DNA from: a virus
Virus record (IMG/VR): IMGVR_UViG_3300037247_000138
Span: 1-31,857 of that record
Strand: one strand, 5' to 3'
DNA length: 31,857 nucleotides
Part shown: positions 6,783 through 15,764 of the stretch, in pieces
Position numbering within the stretch: the first letter of the stretch is position 1
Layout of the letters: each line of letters starts with the position of its first letter
The notes under the pieces: model-generated
Told to the model about the DNA's origin: nothing
The model's database searches: none
Seen by the model: only the letters and a program-made list of their open reading frames with translations
Program-made: the position numbers and the translations under genes

Positions 6783-9100
6783 TACTCGTCCTCAGCTATC
6801 GCTTCAAATCCTGCACTCACCAGATAGGCTTGTATGCGACGACCAGCTCGTATTTGCGTAATAAGATCATCAGTGGATGCCACCAAAATTGCCTTGTACA
6901 ATTCCCGATCGGTCACAGCAGCTCGCATGATCGAGGTCGCCTTATCAAACGTTAAGTTCTGGATGTTCTGACGTACAGTTTCAGAACCCATTTTCGCGAC
7001 AATCAGTGACGGCCCTGCACCTTGACTACCGCCAAGTATTTTCCTCATGAATTTCGTCGCACCTGCGGAACCAAGCATCGCTGCCATGAAGTTCAGGAAG
7101 CGTCCTGGCCCGTCTTGCAATAAGTGTGCAACTGCTTCCGGTGATTTCAACTCCATCATCTTGAGTTGTTTTGCCATGAAGTCAACGCGCGCTAAATCAT
7201 CAACAGTGAAGCCTAACGCCGTCATCGTCTCACGCTGCTGTTCCAAAAATTTCAGCAAGCCCTTACCAGAAATACTGACCTGATCACCGCGTGGGGTTTT
7301 AACGAGCCTGTGTTCCCACATGACTTGAGCAAAATCACCCTTGAGTGCTTCCACCTGATCCGGTGTCATGTCGCGCACAACGCGTGCCGCATCTCGTGGC
7401 TTGCCAAGTACCTTTTTCAAATCAATGCTCTGCTGTGCGAACGCTGACAGTGGGCCAGCCTCACCACGCGCAACTTGAGATTGCGTGCTTCGCAGACGTA
7501 TAGATGTTTGCAGTTGCGATACTGTGAACTCACCGTTCCCCCGGTTCGCTGCATTCTCGACGGTAATGAACTGTCGGTATGTGGCGTCAATATCACGCAA
7601 CTCTTTACTCACCGCAGCCGGTAGCTGGTCTTCCAGAAGCCCTGTCAATGTCTGCTCAGCATCCCGCATGATCGCCGCCTGTGCCTCTGCACGGTCCCCA
7701 GCGGCCCCAGCCCTGTCCATCTGACGTAACCGCTTCCGGATGCGCCTACGGAGCCGTAGAACCTCGTTACTGAGGATCTTGTCTGTAGGCCCCTTGGCGA
7801 GCCGGCCCCCACGCATGATCTGACGCTCAGCAGCAGTAGCGAATTCCATGAGCATGTCGAACATGCCCGTCCGCTCAGCGTCCGTCACAAGAACGCCCAG
7901 GTCCTTCTTGACCGCGCTCTTGGCTACGAGATCAGCCAGGGTGTCTCCGAACCCAGCTTCAGCCACTTCAATAGGGTGCCCCTCAGCGACCCTGTAGGCT
8001 GATTTATAGCTCTTGCCAGCCTCTCGGATCATCTTGTCTGTCTGAGCCCTGACGATCGCTGCACCGGGCGCTGCGACGCTCTGAACGACTGTGTGTTGGA
8101 ACTGGCCCTCGTCCATGCCTGGGCCGAAAGTGGCCTCTAATTCTTCCTGTACCTTGATACGAGCCTCTAGGAGATCGTCTTCGATCTGCTTGGCTACTAT
8201 CGGGTCCCCTTCGAGCGCCTTGCGCTGTACGGACAATGCGCCCAGATCCTCAGTTGCCTGTGCCCCGGTCACGCCTTCAGGCGCAGCCTCGACCCTCTTG
8301 AGAGCTTCTTCCCGAGGGATAGCAAGTCGCTGCTCGATCGATTTTGCTGATCGCTGCATTCCACCCCTCTCGAACGGTGCTAGCAGCGTTTGCCATACTG
8401 ATCTGCCGACGCGTCTAAGCGTCGTTACTGCCACGGACGGGGCTGCTTGCGCAACCACACCGCCCACGACCATCGCGCCGAGCTTAGTACCCGGACCTGC
8501 GTCTTCACCGGCGAGTTTTTCTGCTGCACGCGCGCCACCGCCGCCAAGTGATTCAGTAGCTATGAGCGCTGTGGGATCAGTCACGAATGTTTCACCAGCT
8601 TTGGCGCCCTGGCGTGCAAAAAATGCCTTGAACCTTGACGGTGTTTCTGCTGCAAACTTCAGCATGTGTGGAGTCTTCTTGGCTAAGTACCCGCCGATAC
8701 CAGCCGCCGGTGCGAGAACCTCGCCCGCGCCAAACGCGAATGCCTGACCGAGATTTTCTACTTCCTCAGCGGACTGTAAGCCCAGCGTTCCTCGAACGAT
8801 CTTAGAGGGCTGCGACGGCAGCACAGTTGGAAAAAGTGGAGCCCGCGCACCTGACTCGGCTACAGTTTCCGGAGTCAGTATGTCGGCTATCGTAAGCGGT
8901 ATGCTTGCGAGGCCGGACACAGCCGCACGTCCGAAAGCCTCGTTCGACTCTAGGAGATCATCGATAAACGTGCGCTCTTGCGGAACGTTGCCGAGCTGCT
9001 GTTGCAGCACTGCGAATGCTTCTTCCTCAGTCGCGTCGTCGGGTGCAGTGACGGTGTGAGTCTTTCCCGTTGCTTCGTCTTTGAATTTGAACTCGGCCAT
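6782..9100 (-). CDS. Large internal virion (ejection) protein candidate
   Basis: A 772-residue, mainly helical protein. It opens with a short beta domain (EFKFKDEATGKTHTVTAP, then EEEAFAVLQQQL) known from the N-termini of phage ejection or tail-associated proteins. Gly/Ala-rich hydrophobic stretches follow (about residues 55-70, 120-145 and 205-225) that could insert into a membrane, then long charged helices to about residue 600. In T7-like gene order this is the slot of gp16, the protein that crosses the cell envelope during DNA entry. No lytic transglycosylase motif was found, unlike T7 gp16. Fused to both neighbours by one-base overlaps. Confidence 0.55.
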   Translation of the reverse strand: MAEFKFKDEATGKTHTVTAPDDATEEEAFAVLQQQLGNVPQERTFIDDLLESNEAFGRAAVSGLASIPLTIADILTPETVAESGARAPLFPTVLPSQPSKIVRGTLGLQSAEEVENLGQAFAFGAGEVLAPAAGIGGYLAKKTPHMLKFAAETPSRFKAFFARQGAKAGETFVTDPTALIATESLGGGGARAAEKLAGEDAGPGTKLGAMVVGGVVAQAAPSVAVTTLRRVGRSVWQTLLAPFERGGMQRSAKSIEQRLAIPREEALKRVEAAPEGVTGAQATEDLGALSVQRKALEGDPIVAKQIEDDLLEARIKVQEELEATFGPGMDEGQFQHTVVQSVAAPGAAIVRAQTDKMIREAGKSYKSAYRVAEGHPIEVAEAGFGDTLADLVAKSAVKKDLGVLVTDAERTGMFDMLMEFATAAERQIMRGGRLAKGPTDKILSNEVLRLRRRIRKRLRQMDRAGAAGDRAEAQAAIMRDAEQTLTGLLEDQLPAAVSKELRDIDATYRQFITVENAANRGNGEFTVSQLQTSIRLRSTQSQVARGEAGPLSAFAQQSIDLKKVLGKPRDAARVVRDMTPDQVEALKGDFAQVMWEHRLVKTPRGDQVSISGKGLLKFLEQQRETMTALGFTVDDLARVDFMAKQLKMMELKSPEAVAHLLQDGPGRFLNFMAAMLGSAGATKFMRKILGGSQGAGPSLIVAKMGSETVRQNIQNLTFDKATSIMRAAVTDRELYKAILVASTDDLITQIRAGRRIQAYLVSAGFEAIAEDE

Positions 9101-10227
9101 TACACACCTTCCGACTCAGTGTCTTCAGTAACGATCGAGTAGCCTGGGGGCAGCTCGAACGGAACAGGCTCGCCACGGCGTTCTTTTTCAGCCGCTTCAG
9201 CCGCACTTAGCACTGCCCTAAAATCTGCAAGCAAACCTGACAGCATTTGTGCCGCTGCTATCTCATCAGAGTATGCCTTCGAACCAACTTTCAGCGTGCC
9301 AGCCTTGAGGCGCTTACGCGTCTGTTCAAACTGCCGGTCGTACCACGCTAGTTGACGCCGCCAGTTTTCCATCGCAATAGCATCGCCCTTCAAGACATCT
9401 GCCGGGTGTACTTCCAAGCCGCCCAATGCTTCACGAACTTCATTCGTTGGGCGTCCTGGGATGGCGACTGAACCTGTGAGTGTTGATATTGTCGCCAACT
9501 GGTTAATGATAGCTTTCGCTTTCAACGTTTCTGGCGCCGGCACATCAAAGTCACCCAAGCCAGCGACGATATTCGCCGCGTTTCGTATTATGCCACCAAG
9601 GCCCACCGCAGCGGTCGGGTCAAAGTCAGGCGGAACAATCGTCGGCGTATCGATCAACTCGTCAAGGCCAGTGTCACCAAGGCCGAGGTTAACAGTCGTC
9701 GTGCTCTTGAAGTCATCCGGGAACAGTCGTCGTGCTTCGCTCAACCGCGCTGCCTGCTCGCGCTGATCTATGAGCGCTGTGCCTGTCGGAGCGACTTGTA
9801 GTTCACCTGCCTGCTCACCAAACATTTCAGTGAACAGCCCAGCGCCTACTCCCTTAATCGGATCAAATGGTGCGTCTCCGATCGCAGCTCGCGAGCGTTC
9901 CAAGCCAGCAATACCTGTTTCCGGATCTGCGATGTTCTGGCGTTGACCTAGCTCAAAGAGATCCCCCAAGCCTTGAGTTGCCTGTGGGAAATTTGCCTGA
10001 CCAGAGAGCATGATAATAGCAACCTGATCGGGATTTTCGATGCCCATTACTTTGAGCGCACCCGCTAACTCGTCTCGCTTCTTCGCTGTGTCAACACGAA
10101 TGCGAGCCTTGGCGACCGCGTCAATCGCTTGACCACCTTCTTTTAATCCTTCACGAAATGCTCCCTCACGGTCGATACCGCCGCCGAGCACTTCGCCGAA
10201 TAGTTCGAATCCTTGTGCGTCTGCCAC
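9100..10227 (-). CDS. Internal virion protein candidate (gp15-like slot)
   Basis: A 375-residue protein, helical at the N-terminus (DREGAFREGLKEGGQAIDAV, then KKRDELAGALKVMG) and C-terminus (RRQLAWYDRQFEQTRKRLK; AQMLSGLLADFRAVLSAAEA), with an Ala/Gly/Pro-rich middle. No recognised domain. It is placed between the Met-Cys proteins and the 772-residue protein, the position of T7 gp15. Its TAA shares a base with the next ATG, so its expression is probably coupled to that protein. The role in DNA ejection is inferred only from position and composition. Confidence 0.5.
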   Translation of the reverse strand: MADAQGFELFGEVLGGGIDREGAFREGLKEGGQAIDAVAKARIRVDTAKKRDELAGALKVMGIENPDQVAIIMLSGQANFPQATQGLGDLFELGQRQNIADPETGIAGLERSRAAIGDAPFDPIKGVGAGLFTEMFGEQAGELQVAPTGTALIDQREQAARLSEARRLFPDDFKSTTTVNLGLGDTGLDELIDTPTIVPPDFDPTAAVGLGGIIRNAANIVAGLGDFDVPAPETLKAKAIINQLATISTLTGSVAIPGRPTNEVREALGGLEVHPADVLKGDAIAMENWRRQLAWYDRQFEQTRKRLKAGTLKVGSKAYSDEIAAAQMLSGLLADFRAVLSAAEAAEKERRGEPVPFELPPGYSIVTEDTESEGV

Positions 10228-10238
10228 GTCTTACACTC

Positions 10239-10871
10239 CTAGAGTGGACCAAATAGTGTAGCTTCTTCGCCCGTGCCAAATAAGCCTGCTAACTTTTCAG
10301 TTAAACCTCCGCCGCCGCCTGCAATACCACCGCTTGCGACGCCCATACCAAGACTTGCAAGAGCATCAATGAACGGGTTGTTTCGCTGCTCCGACGCGCG
10401 TAGCCGCGCAAGGAAATCAGCAGACGCACCACGATCTGCAAACACTCCAATGTCAGATGCTAACCGACCACGTCGTACCGCTTCGCCCCGACGCTGCTCT
10501 TGTGGCGCATCAATGCGCGCTAATAGACCAGCACGAGAACCAGCCTCGCCAGCAACCCCTGCACGAGCCGCTGCAACATCCTCAGCGAAGCGCTGGTTAG
10601 CGCCCGGAATGCCCGGTATCGTTTCTTCCTTACCTGTTCGAAGCGCTTCCACGAATGAAGCGAGCGACTCTGCGCGCTCCGCTTCAGGGTCCGATTCACC
10701 AACTCGCTTAATTTCTTCCTGGGTTCGCGCTGCGGCTTCGCGTCCGATTTTACCCTTCTTACGGATGCCAGCAGCGATCTCACGATCCTTGCGTCGTATC
10801 GTTTGTCGCGTGTTAATAGTTTTGGCTCCGATCGACGTAGCCAAAAGTGCAAGACTGACTGGATCACACAT
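10239..10871 (-). CDS. Met-Cys internal virion protein candidate (MCDP)
   Basis: A 210-residue protein beginning MCDPVSLALLATSIGAK, a hydrophobic N-terminus followed by long charged helices (residues 20-135) and a Gly-rich C-terminus (MGVASGGIAGGGGGLTEKLA). GGAG lies well placed before the ATG. It is one of three consecutive genes whose products begin Met-Cys. T7 gp14, an internal core protein ejected into the outer membrane, also begins Met-Cys with a hydrophobic stretch, so an ejection role is likely but inferred. Confidence 0.55.
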   Translation of the reverse strand: MCDPVSLALLATSIGAKTINTRQTIRRKDREIAAGIRKKGKIGREAAARTQEEIKRVGESDPEAERAESLASFVEALRTGKEETIPGIPGANQRFAEDVAAARAGVAGEAGSRAGLLARIDAPQEQRRGEAVRRGRLASDIGVFADRGASADFLARLRASEQRNNPFIDALASLGMGVASGGIAGGGGGLTEKLAGLFGTGEEATLFGPL

Positions 10872-10873
10872 AA

Positions 10874-11086
10874 TTAAAACTCCGCGCCTGATCTATTACG
10901 AACCTGGGCTCTGCGAGGCGTAGTTGGCGCTGCTGTGGGTTCACGAACCGAAGGTCGCAAACTAGCAAGGCCCCCTGGTAGCCTAGAAATAGGTGCTACG
11001 CCGGCACGCGGCGTGGGCCGCGCTCGCGAAAGCACACTGCCGATTAAGCCGTTAGGTCGATTGATCTGAGTATCTGGATTACACAT
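10874..11086 (-). CDS. Small Met-Cys protein (MCNP)
   Basis: A 70-residue protein, MCNPDTQINRPNGLIGSVLS at the start, then Arg/Pro/Ala-rich and probably disordered. It lies two bases from the next gene and four bases from the preceding one, with AGG in the leader before the ATG. The Met-Cys-x-Pro start echoes the neighbouring MCDP protein, suggesting shared processing or a duplicated N-terminal tag. No function is known. Confidence 0.5.
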   Translation of the reverse strand: MCNPDTQINRPNGLIGSVLSRARPTPRAGVAPISRLPGGLASLRPSVREPTAAPTTPRRAQVRNRSGAEF

Positions 11087-11090
11087 AATT

Positions 11091-11681
11091 TTACCTGCTA
11101 AATGGGCTCGCGAAAACTTCCGCTTCGCTCAAACCACGACGACGTTCCGCAGCTTCTTCCTGCTTACGGAACAGATCAGATGTTTTACCAAAAACGTCCG
11201 CCACACCTGAAGTCGTGACGCCTGCTTTCGCGGTGGCTAAGTTCGAACGTATAGCTTCAGCCGCGCGCTGTGATGCTGTCTGGGAAGACAAACCTGATTG
11301 CGCTAATCCGAGTAATTGTATTCGTGCGGCTTCGTCAGATGCTTTCAGATTAGACAGTCCCGCCTGTGCGCCACGTTCAGCTTTCAGCAAACCTGTACTG
11401 AATTCCTCACCAAGCGTTCTGCCTACATCGACAGCCGTGCTGCCACCAGTCAAACCGCTACGAGCAAGCCCGAACTTCAAGCCGCGACTCGCGATCTTTT
11501 GCTGCTTGCGCACATCACCAGATAAGAATGAACGCAACGCACCGACAAAGTCCTGCTGTTGCGCACCACGGCCACCGAATGCGGCATCGATCGCGCTTGT
11601 CGCGCGTTTGATCTCCGCTAACCGTTCTGTTTCACGTGTCTCTGCTGCTTCCGCAGCACCGCCACCACCACCACCACACAT
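11091..11681 (-). CDS. Met-Cys internal core protein candidate (gp14-like)
   Basis: A 196-residue protein starting MCGGGGGGAAEAAETRETER, then continuous amphipathic helix (about residues 12-190) with Ala/Gly/Gln-rich repeats (GRGAQQQDFVGALRSFLSGD; GLARSGLTGGS). T7 gp14 is likewise a 196-residue, helical, Met-Cys protein following a GNAT-fold gene in the order gp13-gp14, so position and type agree even though residue identity is not obvious. It would be packaged inside the head and leave with the DNA. GAGGG precedes the ATG. Confidence 0.58.
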   Translation of the reverse strand: MCGGGGGGAAEAAETRETERLAEIKRATSAIDAAFGGRGAQQQDFVGALRSFLSGDVRKQQKIASRGLKFGLARSGLTGGSTAVDVGRTLGEEFSTGLLKAERGAQAGLSNLKASDEAARIQLLGLAQSGLSSQTASQRAAEAIRSNLATAKAGVTTSGVADVFGKTSDLFRKQEEAAERRRGLSEAEVFASPFSR

Positions 11682-11685
11682 ATTA

Positions 11686-12255
11686 TTAACCCTCTTGGTC
11701 CACTACGTATATCTCAACGTCTTCGCCGTTGGCTCCGTACTTGTGCAATGTGGCTTCGTGTTTTAAGCCGATTCTATCATACCAAGCACGAGCTTTCGCC
11801 CTGTCAGAGAGACACAGCGTTTGAATTCTATGTCCTTGTTTTTTCATCTCTTTTTGCAGTTCGATCACTTTCTGCGTGATCTCTTTGCCCCAGTCTTCCC
11901 ACGATTGATCTGGCACGAGCATGAAAGTCTGCCACACGCCGCGTCGTAAAAGCGCGCAGCCCCCAACTGCAAGCGGCTGTTTGCCGTGAAGAATGACCCA
12001 CTTATAGCCATTCATGTTTGCACAGTTCAGCGCCGTGGCGTCTGCGTCGTACACTTCCATGCCCGAGAGCGCGTTAATCTGTCGCTGCTCATCCGAAGGC
12101 AAGTTGTGACAAATGTATAAGAAGTCAGACAGCACTGGCTCTGTGAGTTCTAAGAGGTCTTCCGGCGTCAGCGGTTTTTTGAACGCTTCTTTTTTGCTCC
12201 GCCCGTCGCCCGAATACTCTGATTTCATTTTATTTTTAAACGCTTTATTTTGCAT
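11686..12255 (-). CDS. GNAT-fold protein (gp13-like)
   Basis: A 189-residue protein. ATG 12255 is chosen because it shares a base with the TAA of the nozzle gene (TAATG) and has AGGA upstream; a longer reading from 12309 would run 55 bases into the nozzle gene. The first 35 residues are basic (NKAFKNKMKSEYSGDGRSKK). The rest follows a GNAT acetyltransferase outline: WVILHGKQPLAVGGCALLR strand pair, TFMLVPDQSWEDWGKEITQK helix, and the late CLSDRAKARAWYDRIGLKHE motif. GNAT-like domains occur in T7 gp13 and related virion proteins, where catalysis is doubtful; here the acetyl-CoA loop (Q/RxxGxG/A) is not clear, so a structural role is favoured. Confidence 0.62.
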   Translation of the reverse strand: MQNKAFKNKMKSEYSGDGRSKKEAFKKPLTPEDLLELTEPVLSDFLYICHNLPSDEQRQINALSGMEVYDADATALNCANMNGYKWVILHGKQPLAVGGCALLRRGVWQTFMLVPDQSWEDWGKEITQKVIELQKEMKKQGHRIQTLCLSDRAKARAWYDRIGLKHEATLHKYGANGEDVEIYVVDQEG

Positions 12256-14990
12256 TATGATCCTGTCCTTTGGTCTTGTAGATAAATAGCTGCGGCTGAC
12301 CATTCCCACTCTTGGTCAGAAGAAAAGACAAGCCGCATTTGAATACTTGGCGCCGTAAGGGGCATCGGAATCATGGTGCCCGGCACACTGTTAATATCGG
12401 CGAGTGTGTAGTCAGGTGTTGCTTGCGAAGTATCTTTTTGATTGTAGCCGAACGTAACCGTAACCTCGCCCTCTCCGACTAGATCAAAACCGAGCATCAT
12501 CTTGTCATCACCAAGCCCGCCGAAGTCAAGATAGTGCCACCAAATCTGACCAGTAAACAGCTCACCGGCTGTCGCTGGATCGCCGACTTGCTCATCACGT
12601 ATCGCTGCTTCGTCGAGCCGCAGGATCTTATCACCTGAACGTAATAGCAGATCCTTGTCCAGAATAGTCCAGTCATCAATCGCTGCGGGGAACGTGTAAC
12701 GGCTCCACGACATCTCGCCTTTACCACCGTTCATCGTCAGCACGAATGCTTCCGCACCGAATATGAGCCAGTATTGACCTTGGCCTGGATAGAAAAGTGA
12801 AATCGGTACTTCGCCTGCTTTTAGCTTGGCTTTCACCAGGGGGTCGATGCTCTTGCCGAACTGTCCCGCCGCCAAGTTCGACGACGCGCCAGCTATGCCC
12901 ATGCTTCGTATGCCGACTTCTACCATAAATACCAAGTCATTCATCACAGGCTGTATGGACATGGCACCGGCAGACGGAATGCCAACAGGTACGGCATCTA
13001 ATATCGCGAAGTTTGTCGGGTCCTCGTCAACTTGCCACATCTGGAAGCCCTTCGAATTAAAGGCGACCAAATTGCTGCGGTATAATCCTAGTGCGGATAC
13101 ATCCTGCGAGCCGTACGTATTCAGTCCAAACGGTATGTAACCGGCATCATTAGCAGTCGTCCAGTCCAGTGGATTGACAGTTGCAGAGAACGGGATGATG
13201 TCCTTATCACCTGCGAATATTTTGCTGGCAGTGATCGCGACAGCCGCAGTGTTCGGACAGTTTGGGTCTTCCACGCGTCGGGTAGCTGCTTTCCATGAGA
13301 TCGTGTTATCCGCAACTTCGCCACCGACAGTAGCCGGGAACGTCGGCTCAGACGAACCACTCACGAGGATCGGAAATGCTTGCCATTGAACACGATTAGC
13401 TGGCACGCCTTCCCACGTCACTTCATTATCGACAACCGTATTGCCAACAACGGTCGGCCAAGTCGGCTCGAAGCTGTCAGAAAATCCGGGGTCTGCCTGC
13501 GTCGCTTTGAATAGAAGCAGTGAAATTCCAACAGGATTCGCGTGACCGATTGTAACTTCGTCAAAAAATATCGCATCACCAATACCGTCAGCGACAAGTA
13601 CAACGGAACATGTGAGCGCACCGTCTGGTGCTAAACCTGATACCGCGACTCTACGATAGGCTGTCGATGCACCGACGATTGGGTCAGCCCCAAAGGTAGT
13701 CCCAAGTAGTGCATCAGCAGCACCATGCCAAGTAATCCCGACATTGGCTGTAAAGCCTGCGCCTATAATTTTTGCATACACCTTGGCTGTAATTTGCTGA
13801 CCCGGTTCAACCGTGAGCCGTGCGGTATTTTCTGATGTCTCGTTTGATGCAGACGCCGCACCAGAGGCTATTGTTGCCCAACCCTCGCTGCCAGCGGTGA
13901 TTGTATGTTCTGTCCAAGTGACCGCATCTGGCGAAGTCATGAATGAACCATTATTCACCTGATTTTCAGAGACTACAAATAAGCCGCTTCCGGCGTCCCA
14001 TACGATCCGTGTCCATAAGCCGGACGGGATTGTGGTGCTGTCCGTCCAGTTTATGCCGTCGTCTGTGAAGCCGGCTGAACTAGCGTCTATCGCAACCAAA
14101 CGATTTTGCGCCGGATCGTATGCCGTACTACGTGACGTGCCGCTGTAACCACTTGGCGCACTTCCCTGATCCGTCCAAGTTATGCCGTCTTCTGAAATTT
14201 TTGTTGCGCCTGCGCTTGAAAAGACAACCCAAAGACCTGCATCACCGAGCCCAGAACACCAAATTATCTCTGCGACAGTCAGCCCGGTATTGGTAACTGT
14301 CCACGTATCACCCCCATCGGTTGACCACAAACAGTTGGTAGTGGCCGAGGAAGTCACCATCAACATGCCGAGCGTTGGTGAGTAATCAATGTTGCCAAAT
14401 GACTCAGATAGAGCCTGTGTACCTTCTACCCAAGCAACACCATCAGAAGACCTGAATATACCTTCAGTCGAGGCTGTCCCCCAGAACATGAGACCAAGTT
14501 CTGAGAACCACTTAAAAAATTGGTTGCTATTGTTGGCAGGAAAGTCACCTGTTGGCGTAATTCTTGTCCACGATGCTCCGTTGTCGGAACTTACGTGCAT
14601 GAAAGCAGAGGGACTTGGGCTGCCACCAGCGATAAACCACTTACCAAGTGAGTTAACTTTTTGAAGTATCATGGCGACATTCTGGAACCATACAGGCGAG
14701 CCGCTAACTTCTACCTCGCTTAACGCCCAGTTCACACCGTCAGAACTTTTCGCCAAGTTATCGACATTTCTTTTGCCGATAGCCATTATCGTACCAGCGG
14801 CGAATGTCATTTTTTGGCTGCCTTTGAACGCGCCGCCTGCTGAGATCGAGTAGTTTCCAGTTTCGTCCCACCCGCCTGCGCCTTCAAAATCAGCGTTGTC
14901 CAGCGCGCTCTGCGATATGGCGTCAGTGATCCTCGGCTGAACTATGTCGCCGGGCGCGTAGAGTTTACCGGGTTGCCATTGAGCAGTCAT
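12255..14990 (-). CDS. Tail nozzle protein, distal part, with inserted Asp-box propeller
   Basis: A 911-residue protein from ATG 14990, two bases after the upstream stop. Residues 1-20 hold a WQPGKLYAPGDIVQP module. Residues 28-65 begin a jelly-roll (ADFEGAGGWDETGNYSI). Residues 82-359 carry seven Asp-box repeats (SSDGVNW, SSDNGASW, SSDGVAW, STDGGDTW, SEDGITW, TDDGINW, SPDAVTW) spaced 42-52 residues apart, which predicts a seven-bladed propeller. The jelly-roll seems to resume at about 367-485 (VEPGQQITAKVYAK; FFDEVTIG). Two 40-residue EPT(W/F)P modules follow (507-566). The last 330 residues (SKIFAGDKDIIPFSATVNPL, then GSQDVSALGLYRSNLVAFNS) match the gp12-type nozzle/stabilisation protein. 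It likely forms the tail tip and may bind surface glycans. Confidence 0.68.
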   Translation of the reverse strand: MTAQWQPGKLYAPGDIVQPRITDAISQSALDNADFEGAGGWDETGNYSISAGGAFKGSQKMTFAAGTIMAIGKRNVDNLAKSSDGVNWALSEVEVSGSPVWFQNVAMILQKVNSLGKWFIAGGSPSPSAFMHVSSDNGASWTRITPTGDFPANNSNQFFKWFSELGLMFWGTASTEGIFRSSDGVAWVEGTQALSESFGNIDYSPTLGMLMVTSSATTNCLWSTDGGDTWTVTNTGLTVAEIIWCSGLGDAGLWVVFSSAGATKISEDGITWTDQGSAPSGYSGTSRSTAYDPAQNRLVAIDASSAGFTDDGINWTDSTTIPSGLWTRIVWDAGSGLFVVSENQVNNGSFMTSPDAVTWTEHTITAGSEGWATIASGAASASNETSENTARLTVEPGQQITAKVYAKIIGAGFTANVGITWHGAADALLGTTFGADPIVGASTAYRRVAVSGLAPDGALTCSVVLVADGIGDAIFFDEVTIGHANPVGISLLLFKATQADPGFSDSFEPTWPTVVGNTVVDNEVTWEGVPANRVQWQAFPILVSGSSEPTFPATVGGEVADNTISWKAATRRVEDPNCPNTAAVAITASKIFAGDKDIIPFSATVNPLDWTTANDAGYIPFGLNTYGSQDVSALGLYRSNLVAFNSKGFQMWQVDEDPTNFAILDAVPVGIPSAGAMSIQPVMNDLVFMVEVGIRSMGIAGASSNLAAGQFGKSIDPLVKAKLKAGEVPISLFYPGQGQYWLIFGAEAFVLTMNGGKGEMSWSRYTFPAAIDDWTILDKDLLLRSGDKILRLDEAAIRDEQVGDPATAGELFTGQIWWHYLDFGGLGDDKMMLGFDLVGEGEVTVTFGYNQKDTSQATPDYTLADINSVPGTMIPMPLTAPSIQMRLVFSSDQEWEWSAAAIYLQDQRTGS

Positions 14991-14991
14991 G

Positions 14992-15753
14992 TTATTTCCA
15001 CGCTGTTCGACCACCAGTAGTATAACGGTCGTCGTCAGGTAAAACTGGTATTACAGGAGTCGGCGGCGTCGCGTCTGGCGGCGTCAATGTCCCGTCTGTG
15101 TCTTCCAATACTGTCTCGCCGGCATTGGTCGGCCAGATCGGTTCGATGTCACCAGAACGCGGCTCGTCGCCGACAACTGAAATGACTTTGAAGTAATAGC
15201 CGTTATACACGGTCGGCTCAATGATGTCGTCCACCGCACGAGGCGCATTCGGAGTCCACGAGGGGTACGGATTACCTAAACGTGTAGCTTCATACGCGAA
15301 GCCATCTGTTACTGCTGGGCTAACCAGAGCCCCCAAATTATATTCGGTATCTGCTTGCCAAATAGTAGCGGAGCGTACCCAAAAGTGATAAATGTTCCCG
15401 TTAGAAAACTCAGCAGCGATATACAGCGCACCCAAAAAAGGCTCAGCAAAATGAATTTTAGTGATCGCAAGATCGCCGTCCGGAGATTTCAGAACATCCA
15501 ACACATACCCAGAAGGAATACTAGATACGACGTTGTGAGAAAATATGTGCAGATCCCCCTCGAATGCAACTAATCCGATTGTGCCTGTTGGAAGTGTCTC
15601 CGTTAAGAACGTGCCGGGTCGGATCTTGACTGTGCGTGCAGACGTAACATAGCCGTTGACGAGATCAAACAGCACATCTTTCAGTGCCGCGCCCTTCGTA
15701 CGCAAGCGGTCAATGCCGCCTTTTACGGTAGTTAAGACTTCTCGGCGTGCCAT
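14992..15753 (-). CDS. Tail nozzle protein, proximal part (gp12-like N-terminal half)
   Basis: A 253-residue protein. Residues 8-72 (VKGGIDRLRTKGAALKDVLF, VNGYVTSARTVKIRPGTFL, LVAFEGDLHIFSH) follow the start of T7 gp12-like nozzle proteins, which read K-GG-I...NG...KRP...F. Strands to about residue 125 continue this fold. It then switches to a WQADTEYNLGALVSP module and an IEPIWPTNAGETVLED module of the same kinds as in the next gene, and ends in a Pro-rich tail. So the nozzle appears to be encoded as two polypeptides whose repeats straddle the gene boundary. There is no sign of a recent frameshift: the junction is a clean TAA-C-ATG. Confidence 0.6.
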   Translation of the reverse strand: MARREVLTTVKGGIDRLRTKGAALKDVLFDLVNGYVTSARTVKIRPGTFLTETLPTGTIGLVAFEGDLHIFSHNVVSSIPSGYVLDVLKSPDGDLAITKIHFAEPFLGALYIAAEFSNGNIYHFWVRSATIWQADTEYNLGALVSPAVTDGFAYEATRLGNPYPSWTPNAPRAVDDIIEPTVYNGYYFKVISVVGDEPRSGDIEPIWPTNAGETVLEDTDGTLTPPDATPPTPVIPVLPDDDRYTTGGRTAWK

Positions 15754-15764
15754 TACAGTGAGCC

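Noticed and set aside
8091-8747. Rightward 218-codon frame opposite the 772-residue protein gene
   Set aside because: Ser/Arg/Ala/Pro-rich composition of an antisense shadow inside a well supported leftward gene.
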